From: Parasporobacterium paucivorans DSM 15970
GTDB lineage: Bacteria; Bacillota; Clostridia; Lachnospirales; Lachnospiraceae
Assembly: GCF_900141895.1 (NCBI RefSeq)
Contig: NZ_FQYT01000007.1
Location: 44,940 to 108,939 of the forward strand
Reading direction: 5' to 3'
DNA length: 64,000 nt
Made by a program: the position numbers and the translations under genes. Under the pieces are notes generated by a model. The model was given only the letters and a program-made list of their open reading frames with translations, searched no databases and was not told where the DNA came from. Positions 13,709-22,524 of the stretch are shown here, piece after piece; positions within the stretch are counted from its first letter, which is position 1, and every line of letters begins with the position of its first letter.

Positions 13709-14143
13709 ATGGCTACAGTAACTTCCGTAAATATCAGTGAAAAAAAAGGCGTCAGGAAAAACAGGGTCGATGAGATCGTTTTGAAGAGAGAAGTAGGGAT
13801 TGAAGGAGATGCCCATGCAGGCAATTGGCACAGACAGATCAGCCTTCTGGCAGAGGAGAGCGTGGACAAGGCGAAACAGATAATTCCGGGGCTTACTCCC
13901 GGAGCGTTCGCAGAAAACATCAACACCAGAGGAATGGAGCTGTTCACGCTGCCGGTAGGAACCAGACTGAAGATCGGTTCTGCCCTGACGGAAGTGACAC
14001 AGATCGGCAAGCAGTGCCATGACAGCGGATGTGCCATCAAAAAAGCGACCGGAGACTGCGTAATGCCCAGAGAAGGAATCTTTGTCCAGGTTTTAGAAGA
14101 CGGAACAGTAAAATCTGGAGATGAAATTACAATAATAGAATAA
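13709..14143 (+). CDS. MOSC-domain protein
   Basis: The 144-aa protein is a stand-alone MOSC domain: GDAHAGNWHRQISLLAEESVDKAK, GAFAENINTRGMELFTLPVGTRLKIG, and GKQCHDSGCAIKKATGDCVMPREGIFVQVLEDG. MOSC domains (also in YiiM and Moco sulfurases) bind molybdenum cofactor through a conserved cysteine, here likely Cys in KQCHDSGC. In a Moco operon it may carry or modify the cofactor before insertion; the exact step is not known for this group. Four bases separate it from moaC. Confidence 0.88.
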   Translation: MATVTSVNISEKKGVRKNRVDEIVLKREVGIEGDAHAGNWHRQISLLAEESVDKAKQIIPGLTPGAFAENINTRGMELFTLPVGTRLKIGSALTEVTQIGKQCHDSGCAIKKATGDCVMPREGIFVQVLEDGTVKSGDEITIIE

Positions 14144-14155
14144 TCGGAGCGTGCC

Positions 14156-15181
14156 ATGAAGAAAATAAGCGTATATGACAGTGTCGGCCACGTACTGTGC
14201 CACGACATGACAAGAATCGTAAAAGGTGAAATGAAAGGACCGCAGTTCAAAAAAGGACATGTGGTCACGGCAGAAGACATCCCGATGCTTCTTTCAATGG
14301 GAAAAGAGAATATCTTTGTGTGGGAGAAGGTAGAAGGAATGGTGCATGAAGATGATGCGGCCCCCAGACTGAGGGATATCTGCATCAATGAAAATATGTC
14401 CGCTTCCGAACCGAGCGAAGGAAAGATAGAGATATTTGCGGACTGTGATGGATTGTTCAAGGTGGACGTGGAAAGGCTCAATGCCATAAATTCACTGGGT
14501 GAGATCATCATTGCCACCAGGCATGGCAACACTCCCGTGAAAAAAGGAGACAAGCTGGTTGGTACCCGAATCATCCCGCTGATTATAGAAGAAGAGAAGA
14601 TAGAAGAAGCCGAAAGACTGGCGGGCAAGGAACCTCTGCTTACGCTTCTGCCTTTCAAACCTATGAAAGTGGGCCTGCTGACCACCGGAAGCGAAATCTT
14701 CCATGGAAGGATCAAGGATACCTTCACACCGGTAATCGTAGGAAAACTGGAGAAATACGGCCTGGAAGTTGCTGAACACAAGCTGGTGGATGACGACGAT
14801 GAAATGCTGGTAAATTCCATCCTGGAAATGAAAGAAAAAGGCATGGACCTGATTCTTTGCACAGGCGGCATGAGTGTGGATCCGGATGATAAGACCCCGG
14901 GCGCCATCAAAAAGACCGGGGTGGATATCGTGACCTACGGCGCACCCGTGCTGCCGGGAGCCATGTTCCTGCTGGGATATTTTGAGGACGGCACCCCGGT
15001 CATGGGACTGCCGGGCTGCGTAATGTATGCCAAAGCCACCATATTTGACCTGGTTCTGCCGAGGATAGCAGCCGGAGAAAAAGTGACCAGAGAAAGCCTG
15101 ATGGGATTCGGACACGGCGGACTCTGTCTTGGATGCGACGTCTGCGTATTCCCGAACTGCGGGTTCGGCAAGGGATACTAA
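14156..15181 (+). CDS. Molybdopterin-binding (MoeA/MogA-fold) protein
   Basis: The 341-aa protein has an N-terminal region rich in beta turns (VYDSVGHVLCHDMTRIVKGEMKGPQFKKGHVV), then a molybdopterin-binding domain from about residue 175: PMKVGLLTTGSEIFHGRIKD, DLILCTGGMSVDPDDKTPGAI and GLPGCVMYAKATIFDLVLPRI. Its end has a cysteine-rich tail, GHGGLCLGCDVCVFPNCGFGKGY, which is characteristic of a subgroup found with molybdenum hydroxylase and bis-MGD enzyme operons. It probably acts in cofactor maturation or delivery; the cysteines may bind a metal. It is separate in sequence from both MoeA and MogA in this operon. Confidence 0.8.
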   Translation: MKKISVYDSVGHVLCHDMTRIVKGEMKGPQFKKGHVVTAEDIPMLLSMGKENIFVWEKVEGMVHEDDAAPRLRDICINENMSASEPSEGKIEIFADCDGLFKVDVERLNAINSLGEIIIATRHGNTPVKKGDKLVGTRIIPLIIEEEKIEEAERLAGKEPLLTLLPFKPMKVGLLTTGSEIFHGRIKDTFTPVIVGKLEKYGLEVAEHKLVDDDDEMLVNSILEMKEKGMDLILCTGGMSVDPDDKTPGAIKKTGVDIVTYGAPVLPGAMFLLGYFEDGTPVMGLPGCVMYAKATIFDLVLPRIAAGEKVTRESLMGFGHGGLCLGCDVCVFPNCGFGKGY

Positions 15182-15204
15182 AAGGCGCAAAGAAAGGGGA
15201 ACCT

Positions 15205-15699
15205 ATGTATAGTGCTGCAGTAATAACCGTAAGTGATAAGGGAAGCGCCGGACTCCGGGAAGACACCGCAGGACCTGCTGTGGAAGAAATCCTCAAAGCC
15301 GCCGGCTATGAGATTGTGTACACATCCATCATACCGGATGAAGCAGAAATCATAAAAGATGAGCTGATAAAAACCGCCGATGAAATGCAGATCGCTCTGG
15401 TCGTTACCACCGGGGGGACCGGATTTTCCAAGAGGGACGTAACACCGGAAGCAACCATTGCCGTATGTGAAAAGCTGACTCCGGGCATACCCGAGGCTAT
15501 GCGTGCAGAAAGCATGAAAGTGACCAACCGGGCCATCCTGTCCCGGATGGCGGCAGGAATCAGGGGAGAGACCCTGATCGTCAATCTGCCTGGAAGTCCC
15601 AAGGCTGCCAAAGAAAACCTCTTAACGGTTGTTCCATCTTTAGAACATGGTCTGGATATTTTGAGGGGAAATAAACACGATTGCGCGGTAAATTCATAA
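15205..15699 (+). CDS. Molybdopterin adenylyltransferase (MogA/MoaB family)
   Basis: The 164-aa protein has AAVITVSDKGSAGLREDTAGP, then VVTTGGTGFSKRDVTPEAT and NLPGSPKAAKENLLTVVPSLEHGLDIL, the complete MogA/MoaB signature. It adenylates molybdopterin before MoeA inserts the metal. The start at ATG 15205 with AAGGGGA ahead is preferred over an earlier in-frame ATG inside the preceding gene. It closes the operon, with a terminator following at once. Confidence 0.92.
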   Translation: MYSAAVITVSDKGSAGLREDTAGPAVEEILKAAGYEIVYTSIIPDEAEIIKDELIKTADEMQIALVVTTGGTGFSKRDVTPEATIAVCEKLTPGIPEAMRAESMKVTNRAILSRMAAGIRGETLIVNLPGSPKAAKENLLTVVPSLEHGLDILRGNKHDCAVNS

Positions 15700-15704
15700 A
15701 CATT

Positions 15705-15745
15705 AGGCTTGTCTGCTGATTTTTTTACAGACTGGCCTTTTTTTG
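15705..15745 (+). terminator. Terminator of the Moco operon
   Basis: AGGC-TT-GTCTG pairs with CAGAC-T-GGCC, followed by seven T's. Confidence 0.75.
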
Positions 15746-15814
15746 TCGATTTGCATGATAAATTATAGTATAATGAACATATACTTTCCACTTCACGAAT
15801 CCAGGAGGACAGCC

Positions 15815-16633
15815 ATGTCGGATATGTTGAAAAGACAGTTACACAGCATTGCCAAAAAAGAGGAAAACTTCCTGGGCAGGGCGGAGAACGCGTTTCTCAG
15901 GGATACAGTTGCCCCGGTCATGGACAAGATTGAATCAAAGATACCCGAAAAAATCAGGGAAACCCTGAATGCGGCATTTTATTCCGGGTTCAGGCTGGTA
16001 TTTGAGCATGGAGACAAGATTATAGAAAAGTCCTACAACAAGGGAAAACTCGAGCTGAAGCACGATGTAAACAATTATGCCGTGGACAAGCTGATGAGCC
16101 GTAAGACCCTGGATACTTTGGACCGGGATGCAAACATTACGGCCATAAAAAATGCATCTATTTCCGTAGTGGAGGGAGGCGCCCTGGGTGCCTTCGGCAT
16201 CGGGCTGCCGGATATACCGGTACTGATCGGTCTCATCGTCAAGACCATTTATGAAATTTCCATAAGCTACGGCGTGGACTACAAGAGCGACAAAGAAAAG
16301 TATTTCATCCTCTTGATCATATGCGGGGCGATGGCCAAAGGAGAGGACCAGAGGACCTTCAACCACCAGACCGACAGTTTTGCAGCAAGTCTGGAAAGGG
16401 AAGAGGAACCTGTCTTTGACCTTGAGAGGATGATGCGCATCACCTCTAAGATACTTTCCGAGGCCATGCTGACAGCTAAATTCATTCAGGGCTTTGCCGT
16501 CGTAGGTGTGATCGGCGCGGCCGTAAACTACAGAATAATTCGTAAAATCAGCACCTATGCGGGGCTGAAATACAAAAAGAGATATATCCATAAGAAAATA
16601 ACAGAGGGGAGAGGAGAAAAACAAGTTGATTAG
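15815..16633 (+). CDS. EcsC-family protein
   Basis: The 272-aa protein starts at an ATG with AGGAGG ahead. Its central part, GGALGAFGIGLPDIPVLIGLIVKTIYEISISYGVDY, is the glycine-rich amphipathic segment of EcsC-family proteins, followed by KYFILLIICGAMAKG and a second hydrophobic stretch near residues 225-245. The biochemical role of EcsC is unknown; it is often membrane-associated. It overlaps the next gene by 8 bases, so the two are translationally coupled. Confidence 0.82.
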   Translation: MSDMLKRQLHSIAKKEENFLGRAENAFLRDTVAPVMDKIESKIPEKIRETLNAAFYSGFRLVFEHGDKIIEKSYNKGKLELKHDVNNYAVDKLMSRKTLDTLDRDANITAIKNASISVVEGGALGAFGIGLPDIPVLIGLIVKTIYEISISYGVDYKSDKEKYFILLIICGAMAKGEDQRTFNHQTDSFAASLEREEEPVFDLERMMRITSKILSEAMLTAKFIQGFAVVGVIGAAVNYRIIRKISTYAGLKYKKRYIHKKITEGRGEKQVD

Positions 16634-17744
16634 GGAATGGCAGGAGGAACTGAACGGCAATATCACGAAACTGAGTGAAATCTCAGAAAAACTGAATATG
16701 TCACCGGACCAGGAAGAACAACTTGAAAGGATTGCCCGGCGCTTTCCGCTGTCGGTGCCGCGCTACTATCTCTCCCTCATCGACTGGTCCGATCCGGAAG
16801 ATCCCATCCGAAAAATGTGCATTCCTTCATTGGACGAGCTGGAGATGGAAGGAAGCTTTGACACCAGCGGGGAAGCCCAGAACACCGTGATGCCGGGAAT
16901 GCAGCATAAATATAACGAGACGGCCCTGATCCTTTCCAATAATCAGTGCGCCATGTACTGCAGGCATTGTTTCAGAAAGAGACTGGTGGGCGTGAAGGAG
17001 GATGAGATCGGCGGGGATATCCTCCGTATGGCCGGATACGTGGCCGACCATCCCCAGATCAACAACGTCCTCATAACGGGCGGAGACTTCCTGATGAATT
17101 CCAACAGCCAGATTGTACAGTACCTGGAGGCGTTCTGTAGAATGGACCAGCTGGATTTCATACGGCTGGGGAGCCGGATGCCGGTAGTGCTGCCCGGTCG
17201 CATAACCAGCGACCCGGAACTTCTGGATATCCTGAATTTCTATAACAGAAGAAAGCAGCTTTATCTGATTACCCAGTTCAATCACCCGAACGAATGCACT
17301 CCGAAGGCAAAAGTGTCCATAAAAGCTATCCAGGAGCTGGGAATCCCCGTAAAGAACCAGGCGGTGCTCCTCAAAGGAGTAAACGACGACAGCAACGTCC
17401 TGGCAAAGCTTTTCCGTAGCCTTACATCCTGGGGCATAGTGGGTCATTATATATTCCAGTGCCGTCCCGTGCGGGGAGTGGGCGGCCGTTTCCAGGTCTC
17501 CATCAAAATGGGATGCCAGCTTGTAAACGATGCCAATGCCAAGCAAAACGGTCTTGGAAAATCCGCAGATTATACCATGTCCCACCGATCCGGAAAAATC
17601 CGGATTCTCGGGGAAACGGAGGAGGGGAAAATGCTCTTCAAGTACCAGCAGGCCAGGAACAGAAAGGATATCGGCAGGATATTTGCCCTTGCACTGGAGG
17701 AAGACCAGTGCTGGCTTCCGGACTCAAATTCTCTGCCTGTATAA
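16626..17744 (+). CDS. KamA-family radical SAM protein (lysine-aminomutase-like)
   Basis: The 372-aa protein, probably from TTG 16626 inside the EcsC gene (GAGGAG ahead), has the radical SAM triad CAMYCRHC near residues 106-113 in ALILSNNQCAMYCRHCFRKR, then VLITGGDFLMNS and QFNHPNECTPKAKVSIKAIQELGIPVKNQAVLLKGVND, all typical of lysine 2,3-aminomutases. The C-terminal PGGGGK motif that supplies the PLP-binding lysine in true aminomutases was not found; the region reads SADYTMSHRSGKIRILGE. It may act on a different substrate or without PLP. Pairing with EcsC is unusual and gives no hint of substrate. Confidence 0.8.
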   Translation: MIREWQEELNGNITKLSEISEKLNMSPDQEEQLERIARRFPLSVPRYYLSLIDWSDPEDPIRKMCIPSLDELEMEGSFDTSGEAQNTVMPGMQHKYNETALILSNNQCAMYCRHCFRKRLVGVKEDEIGGDILRMAGYVADHPQINNVLITGGDFLMNSNSQIVQYLEAFCRMDQLDFIRLGSRMPVVLPGRITSDPELLDILNFYNRRKQLYLITQFNHPNECTPKAKVSIKAIQELGIPVKNQAVLLKGVNDDSNVLAKLFRSLTSWGIVGHYIFQCRPVRGVGGRFQVSIKMGCQLVNDANAKQNGLGKSADYTMSHRSGKIRILGETEEGKMLFKYQQARNRKDIGRIFALALEEDQCWLPDSNSLPV

Positions 17745-17801
17745 AAAGTGTATAGCGGTACCACAGTTGGTGCGTGAAAAGATACAATTGATGCAATGGA
17801 C

Positions 17802-17830
17802 TTCATAAATAAGCTGATTTATGGTATAAT
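17802..17830 (+). promoter_or_regulatory. Promoter ahead of the uridine kinase-like gene
   Basis: TTCATA (17802-17807), 17-bp spacer, TATAAT (17825-17830). Transcription would start near 17837 and pass through the terminator-like hairpin before the gene. Confidence 0.55.
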
Positions 17831-17901
17831 CTGGATGTGATTTAGCAATAAATCATGGGAGAGAACTGTTTTTGAGAGGGTTTAAGAAGGGGTATTATCC
17901 A

Positions 17902-17948
17902 AAAACCAGAGCAGATGCCATACAAACGGCGTCTGCTCTGGTTTTTTA
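17902..17948 (+). terminator. Terminator or attenuator before the kinase gene
   Basis: A 16-bp stem, AACCAGAGCAGATGCC pairing with GGCGTCTGCTCTGGTT, is followed by a T run. It ends readthrough from kamA and, because a promoter lies upstream of it, may also attenuate the next gene. Confidence 0.85.
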
Positions 17949-17979
17949 AATCCAGAACAGCCACACGGGGGGTGAAATA

Positions 17980-18594
17980 ATGATAATCATTGGGATTGCC
18001 GGAGGATCCGGCGCCGGAAAGACGACGGTCGCACGCTCCATTGCGGACCGGTTCGGTACTGAAAGCGTAAACTATCTGTCCCAGGACTGGTATTATAAGG
18101 ATTTTTCCAACCTGACTCTTACAGAAAGGGCGGAGCTGAATCTGGACCATCCGAACTCATTTGATACGGAATTGCTGCTGAGCCATTTAAATCAGCTGCG
18201 ACAGGGATTATCTGTAGAAGCTCCGGTTTACGATTTTAAAATACACAGCAGAACCGAAGAGACCAGAGCCATGACTCCCAGAATGGTTGTCGTTCTGGAG
18301 GGCATTCTTGTGCTGGCCATCGAAGAGATACGCCCCATTCTGGATATCAAGATCTTTGTGGATGCGGACGCGGACATCCGCCTGATACGCCGGCTGGAGA
18401 GAGACATAAAAGAACGAGGAAGCACCTACGATGCAACCGTTAAACGGTATCTGGGCACGGTCAAGCCGATGCATGAAGCCTTTGTGGAGCCGTCCAAAAG
18501 GTTTGCCGATATTATAGTGCCCCATGGAGGGGAAAACAAGATTGCAGTAGACATGCTGGTTGAGCTAGTTGAACATTATTTGTTTGAGATATAA
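17980..18594 (+). CDS. Uridine kinase-like P-loop kinase
   Basis: The 204-aa protein has IIIGIAGGSGAGKTTVARSIADRFG (P-loop), YLSQDWYYKD, LDHPNSFDTELLLSHLNQLRQG, VVLEGILVLAIEEIRPILDIKIFVDADADIRLIRRLERDIKERG, matching uridine kinase/phosphoribulokinase family proteins of normal length. It would phosphorylate uridine or cytidine with ATP or GTP in pyrimidine salvage. Many clostridial genomes carry several copies, so the nucleoside preference is uncertain. Confidence 0.88.
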   Translation: MIIIGIAGGSGAGKTTVARSIADRFGTESVNYLSQDWYYKDFSNLTLTERAELNLDHPNSFDTELLLSHLNQLRQGLSVEAPVYDFKIHSRTEETRAMTPRMVVVLEGILVLAIEEIRPILDIKIFVDADADIRLIRRLERDIKERGSTYDATVKRYLGTVKPMHEAFVEPSKRFADIIVPHGGENKIAVDMLVELVEHYLFEI

Positions 18595-18621
18595 ATACCT
18601 GAAGGGAAAATAAGAATAGAC

Positions 18622-19062
18622 ATGAGAATGAAAGCATATTTGCATAAAGTACAGTATTACGAGACAGACCAGATGGGGGTGGTGCACCATTCGAACTATA
18701 TCCGGTGGTTTGAAGAAGCCAGAGTCGACTACATGGAACAGATGGGGAAGGGATATGACGTGATGGAAGAGGAAGGATTCCAATGCCCTGTCGTTTCGGT
18801 CAGCTGTGACTTCAAATCCATGACGAAATTTCCAAATTCCGTTTATATCCTTGCAAAGGTAAAGGAATTCAATGGAATCACCTTCATCTTTTCCTATAAA
18901 GTCACCGATGCCGTTACCGGGGAAATCAGGGCAACAGGCGAAAGCAGGCACTGCTTCCTGGACGGCAAAGGCGGCATCGTTTCCGTCAAAAAAACAGACA
19001 AGGAATTATTTGAATTATTCAATGCCTATGTTGGCAGCGAAACAGCAATATCCGTTTCGTGA
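18622..19062 (+). CDS. Acyl-CoA thioesterase, YbgC/4HBT hot-dog fold
   Basis: The 146-aa protein has YYETDQMGVVHHSNYIRWFEEARVDYMEQMG near its start, with the catalytic aspartate in DQMGVVHHSNY, typical of 4-hydroxybenzoyl-CoA thioesterase-like proteins. Length fits one hot-dog domain. It hydrolyses short or aromatic acyl-CoA esters; in this setting it may serve the acyl-CoA end products of ring cleavage, but YbgC-like proteins are widespread housekeeping enzymes too. Confidence 0.85.
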   Translation: MRMKAYLHKVQYYETDQMGVVHHSNYIRWFEEARVDYMEQMGKGYDVMEEEGFQCPVVSVSCDFKSMTKFPNSVYILAKVKEFNGITFIFSYKVTDAVTGEIRATGESRHCFLDGKGGIVSVKKTDKELFELFNAYVGSETAISVS

Positions 19063-19138
19063 CCAGGTATCCGAGGGGTGCCGAAAATGTATGAAAGAAG
19101 GAAAAATTATTAAAATATTCTGATGTAGAAAAATGAAC

Positions 19139-19200
19139 TTGATTTTCACTTTAAAATGGAATACAATTGGTATACCAGATAAATGTCAACGAAATACCAC
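19139..19200 (+). promoter_or_regulatory. Promoter and operator of the molybdoenzyme operon
   Basis: TTGATT (19139-19144), 17-bp spacer, TACAAT (19162-19167), directly followed by the palindrome TGGTATACCA (19168-19177) and then the half-site AAATACCA (19192-19199). Both match the arms of the palindrome in front of the gntR gene at 10.2 kb. An operator lying on the start point implies repression. Confidence 0.68.
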
Positions 19201-19237
19201 ATAAATATAAAAGGAATTTTGTTTTGGAGGGTGAAAA

Positions 19238-21910
19238 ATGCAAGGAAAAAATATGTCAAATAAAGATTACCTGAGTGCCATCAGTATCATGAGGACTTCG
19301 CCGGCGGTTGGCGATATCCATGATCTGGTTAAGAGCACGAAGCCAAAGATGGAAAGAGATACGGCCGAGAAAAAAATAAAGACCTGCTGCAGGGCGTGCA
19401 TCGCCAACTGCGGCGTAATCGCGACCGTCAAAAACGGACGTGTCATCAAGCTGGAGGGAAATCCCGAGGATCCCATGAGCAAGGGCAGAATGTGCGGCAA
19501 AGGATTGTCGGGCATTCAGGCGCTATATCATCCGAACCGTACCAAGTATCCGATGCTGCGGGCCGGCAAAAGAGGGGAGAACAAGTGGAGGCGCATAACC
19601 TGGGATGATGCCCTGGAAATGATTGCCCGGAGACTGATGGATGCCCGGGAGGAATTCGGAGCAGAAAGCGTCGTGTGCTCCACCGGCGGAGGAGGAAACC
19701 CCGAGATCTGGAGCATTGCCAGATTCTGCAATGTATTCGGAACGCCCAACTGGTTCGAGCCCGGATGCGCCCAATGCTATCTTCCCCGAGTGCTGGCGTA
19801 CACCATGATGTACGGAGGATCTGACTCCAGCATCGCCGACTCTAACTGTCTGGAACTTTATTTTCCTGAAGACACCCCTATCAAGACGCTGGTGCTCTGG
19901 GGCACCGATCCGTCCTACTCCTGCCCTGCAAGCGGCGGCGGAGCAGTTGTCGACCTGCGTGCAAAAGGCGTCAAGACTGTCGTCATAGACCCCCGGTTTA
20001 CTCCGGATGCCGCAAAGGCCGATGTCTGGCTGCCCATCCGACCTGGAACGGATGTGGCACTGATGCTGTGCTGGATCCGGTATATTATCGAGAACAAGCT
20101 GTATGATGAGGACTTTGTCCTGAAATGGACGAATCTCCCCTATCTGGTTGACGTGAAGACGAATATGCTCCTTCGTGCCCGGGAGAGCCAGAATCCGGAA
20201 GAGCCGGATACATTCACCGTCTGGGACAGGAAGACAAATTCCGCCCAGCCTCTGGAATATCCGTGGAACGACGATCTGGAACCGGAGCTGGAAGGCACCT
20301 TTACCATAGACGGAAGAGAATACAAAACAGGATTTCAGCTGCTCAAAGAGCGCGCGGAGCCGTTCACGATCGAAACTGCCGCCAAAAACTGCTGGCTGGA
20401 TGCGGACAAGATTGAAGAAGCCATACTTCTGTTTGCCCAGAACACCCCAAGCGGCCTGGCCCTGGGCGTGGCCACGGACCATAACCCCAACTCAATGCAG
20501 GCAGCCATGGCCGCCGCGACCATCGATCTGCTTCTTGGAAACGTGGAAAAGCCGGGAACCCTTCTGCAGCGCTTCAATACCAGCGGCGTGTTCGATATGC
20601 CTAATTATATCGTTCCAATCGCATCCAGAATGCTTCCCCGGGAGCAGCTCAAAAAGCGCCTGGGAGGCACGGAATACAAGGGACTTCACCTCTGGTACGC
20701 CGCCCATCCGGCAAGCATCCTGGACGCCATGCTGACAGGGGAGCCTTATCAGCCAAAGATCTGGATCGACCGGTCCGGGAACAAGCTGGGAGCGCTTGCC
20801 AACACGTCCGAGTGGGTCAAAGCCATGGGGAAAATGGATTTCATAGTCCATATGTATATGTATGCGACTTCCTTTTCCGCATATGCTGATCTCCTTCTTC
20901 CAGCCGAAGAGTGGCTGGAGACCAACATGATCGTGGAGACCTGCAATACCCTGGTTGCCAGGCAGCAGGTTACCCATCTCTGGGAAACCATGGATGAAAC
21001 CCTGTTCTGGTCCAAGCTGGCAAAACGCTGCGCGGATCTGGGCCACGAAAACTGCAAGAAGGCCATGGATCCCGAATTCATGGGAAAAGACCTCGCTTAC
21101 TGGGACACCATGGAAGAACTGATGGATCATTTCACGGGAAGACTGGGCATGACCTGGAAAGAATTTGCCCGGAAGGCACCCTTTGAATATATGACAAAAG
21201 ACGAATGGCGGGAGTATTATATCTACCGCAAGATGGATCCCAAGACGAACAAGCCGACGGGATTCGATACACCGTCGAAAAAACTGGAGATTTATCTTGA
21301 AAGCCTGATACCTCTTGGCCGGACCGGACAGCCTTTCAGCGAGTATCCGCTGCCGCCTGCCTCCAAGGATTACGATCCTCTGCCTTACTACATGGAGCCG
21401 TTTGAAAGCCCGCTGGAGGGAAGCGAGCTGGCCGAGGAGTTTCCACTGGTCATGACGAACGGAAGGCTTCCTTTCTTCCATCATAATACGCTGCGAAACG
21501 TGCCATGGCTGCGGGAGCTGTATCCTGCGCCTGAAATCTGGCTCCATACACAGGCCGCCGAAAAATACGGAATCGCCGATAAGGACTGGGTATGGATTGA
21601 ATCCAAGCGCGGAAAAATTCGGGCGCTTGCATATGTTACGGAAGGAATCAATCCAGGCGTCGTATACATGGAACGTTTCTGGAACCCTGAAACACTGAAT
21701 ACCGAGACCCACGGCTGGAAGGAAATGAACGTGAATGTGCTTTCCAAATCAGACGCTCCCTACAATGATGTGGTCGGAACGTATACCCTGCGCGGTTTCC
21801 TTGTCAAGGTGAGCAAAGCGGATTCCCCGCCGGAAGGAGTATGGCTGAAGCCGGAAGATTTCAAGGCTTGGCTTCCGAAACCGGTGGATTACACGGAGGA
21901 GATAAGATAA
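19238..21910 (+). CDS. DMSO-reductase-family molybdenum (bis-MGD) oxidoreductase, catalytic subunit
   Basis: The 890-aa cytoplasmic protein (no Tat signal seen) has an N-terminal [4Fe-4S] site, Cys51-x2-Cys54-x3-Cys58-x27-Cys86, then the molybdopterin domains (GGSDSSIADSN, LVLWGTDPSYSCPASGGGAVVDLRAKGVKTVVIDPRFTPDA) and a C-terminal dinucleotide-binding domain. Cys177 or Cys180 (EPGCAQC) is the likely Mo/W ligand. The next genes supply an Fe-S subunit, a TorD-type chaperone domain and an NAD(P)H-flavin module, so it is probably the catalytic part of a soluble NAD(P)H-linked reductase. Aromatic dehydroxylase, acetylene-hydratase-like or formate-dehydrogenase-like activities are all possible; nearby transhydroxylase and ring-reduction genes favour an aromatic substrate. 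GGAGG supports ATG 19238. Confidence 0.82.
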   Translation: MQGKNMSNKDYLSAISIMRTSPAVGDIHDLVKSTKPKMERDTAEKKIKTCCRACIANCGVIATVKNGRVIKLEGNPEDPMSKGRMCGKGLSGIQALYHPNRTKYPMLRAGKRGENKWRRITWDDALEMIARRLMDAREEFGAESVVCSTGGGGNPEIWSIARFCNVFGTPNWFEPGCAQCYLPRVLAYTMMYGGSDSSIADSNCLELYFPEDTPIKTLVLWGTDPSYSCPASGGGAVVDLRAKGVKTVVIDPRFTPDAAKADVWLPIRPGTDVALMLCWIRYIIENKLYDEDFVLKWTNLPYLVDVKTNMLLRARESQNPEEPDTFTVWDRKTNSAQPLEYPWNDDLEPELEGTFTIDGREYKTGFQLLKERAEPFTIETAAKNCWLDADKIEEAILLFAQNTPSGLALGVATDHNPNSMQAAMAAATIDLLLGNVEKPGTLLQRFNTSGVFDMPNYIVPIASRMLPREQLKKRLGGTEYKGLHLWYAAHPASILDAMLTGEPYQPKIWIDRSGNKLGALANTSEWVKAMGKMDFIVHMYMYATSFSAYADLLLPAEEWLETNMIVETCNTLVARQQVTHLWETMDETLFWSKLAKRCADLGHENCKKAMDPEFMGKDLAYWDTMEELMDHFTGRLGMTWKEFARKAPFEYMTKDEWREYYIYRKMDPKTNKPTGFDTPSKKLEIYLESLIPLGRTGQPFSEYPLPPASKDYDPLPYYMEPFESPLEGSELAEEFPLVMTNGRLPFFHHNTLRNVPWLRELYPAPEIWLHTQAAEKYGIADKDWVWIESKRGKIRALAYVTEGINPGVVYMERFWNPETLNTETHGWKEMNVNVLSKSDAPYNDVVGTYTLRGFLVKVSKADSPPEGVWLKPEDFKAWLPKPVDYTEEIR

Positions 21911-22524
21911 TGGCAAAAAATATATTTGTTGTGGATGTGGACCGTTGCATTCGGTGCAAGGGATGCCAGGTCGCATGCAAACTGGAAAATGAAATTGCCC
22001 TCGGTTCATACAGGAATTCTGTAAATGTCGTAGGGCCGACCGGAACCTATCCGGATCTGGAACTGTATTTCCTGCCGACCATGTGCCAGGAGTGCGAGAA
22101 CCCGCCCTGCGCAGAGGTTTGCCCGACCGGTGCCTGCTACAAAAACGCAGAGGATGGAGTGATCCTCATCGATCCGGATAAATGCATCTCCTGCATGGCG
22201 TGCAAAAAAGCCTGCCCCTATGATGTGAATACCTATAACAAGGAGCTTCATGTCATGGACAAATGCACCATGTGCGTCCAGCTTCGGGCCATCGGGGAAA
22301 AACCGGCCTGCGTGAAAAACTGTCCGGGAAGCGCCCTGATATTCGGGGACATCGAGGATCCCGACAGCGACGTGTCCAGGGCGCTGAAGGCGGAGAAAAG
22401 CGAAAATATTCATACCCTGCGTGATTTCGGGAACGGACCATCCACCCGGTATATCCTGAGAAAAGCCAAATGGCTGGATGTGCTTCCGAACGAATGCTCA
22501 CCGCAGAAAGGGAGGAACATATAA
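21910..22524 (+). CDS. Four-cluster ferredoxin-like electron-transfer subunit
   Basis: The 204-aa protein starts at an ATG overlapping the previous stop (TAATG). Its cysteines are arranged CIRCKGCQVAC, CQECENPPCAEVCPTGAC, CISCMACKKACPYDV and CTMC...CVKNCPGSA, which is the DmsB/PsrB/HycB pattern for four [4Fe-4S] clusters. It would wire the molybdenum subunit to the flavin subunits encoded next. No membrane anchor gene follows, unlike most DMSO reductase operons. Confidence 0.92.
   Translation: MAKNIFVVDVDRCIRCKGCQVACKLENEIALGSYRNSVNVVGPTGTYPDLELYFLPTMCQECENPPCAEVCPTGACYKNAEDGVILIDPDKCISCMACKKACPYDVNTYNKELHVMDKCTMCVQLRAIGEKPACVKNCPGSALIFGDIEDPDSDVSRALKAEKSENIHTLRDFGNGPSTRYILRKAKWLDVLPNECSPQKGRNI

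Noticed and set aside
13663..14910. 415-codon minus-strand frame opposite the MOSC and molybdopterin-binding genes
   Set aside because: It spans two clear plus-strand genes and their junction; serine-rich composition is typical of a shadow frame.
16626..17744. Naming the radical SAM protein lysine 2,3-aminomutase
   Set aside because: The PLP-lysine motif PGGGGK is not present; only the family name is justified.
20492..21712. 406-codon minus-strand frame opposite the molybdoenzyme
   Set aside because: The plus-strand protein has ordered molybdopterin motifs over the same stretch; no start signal on the other strand.
19238..21910. Calling the 890-aa molybdoenzyme a formate dehydrogenase
   Set aside because: The Fe-S N-terminus is shared by many DMSO-reductase-family enzymes; there is no in-frame TGA for selenocysteine, and the AsrA/B partners differ from known formate dehydrogenase partners. 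Not excluded, but not supported enough to name.
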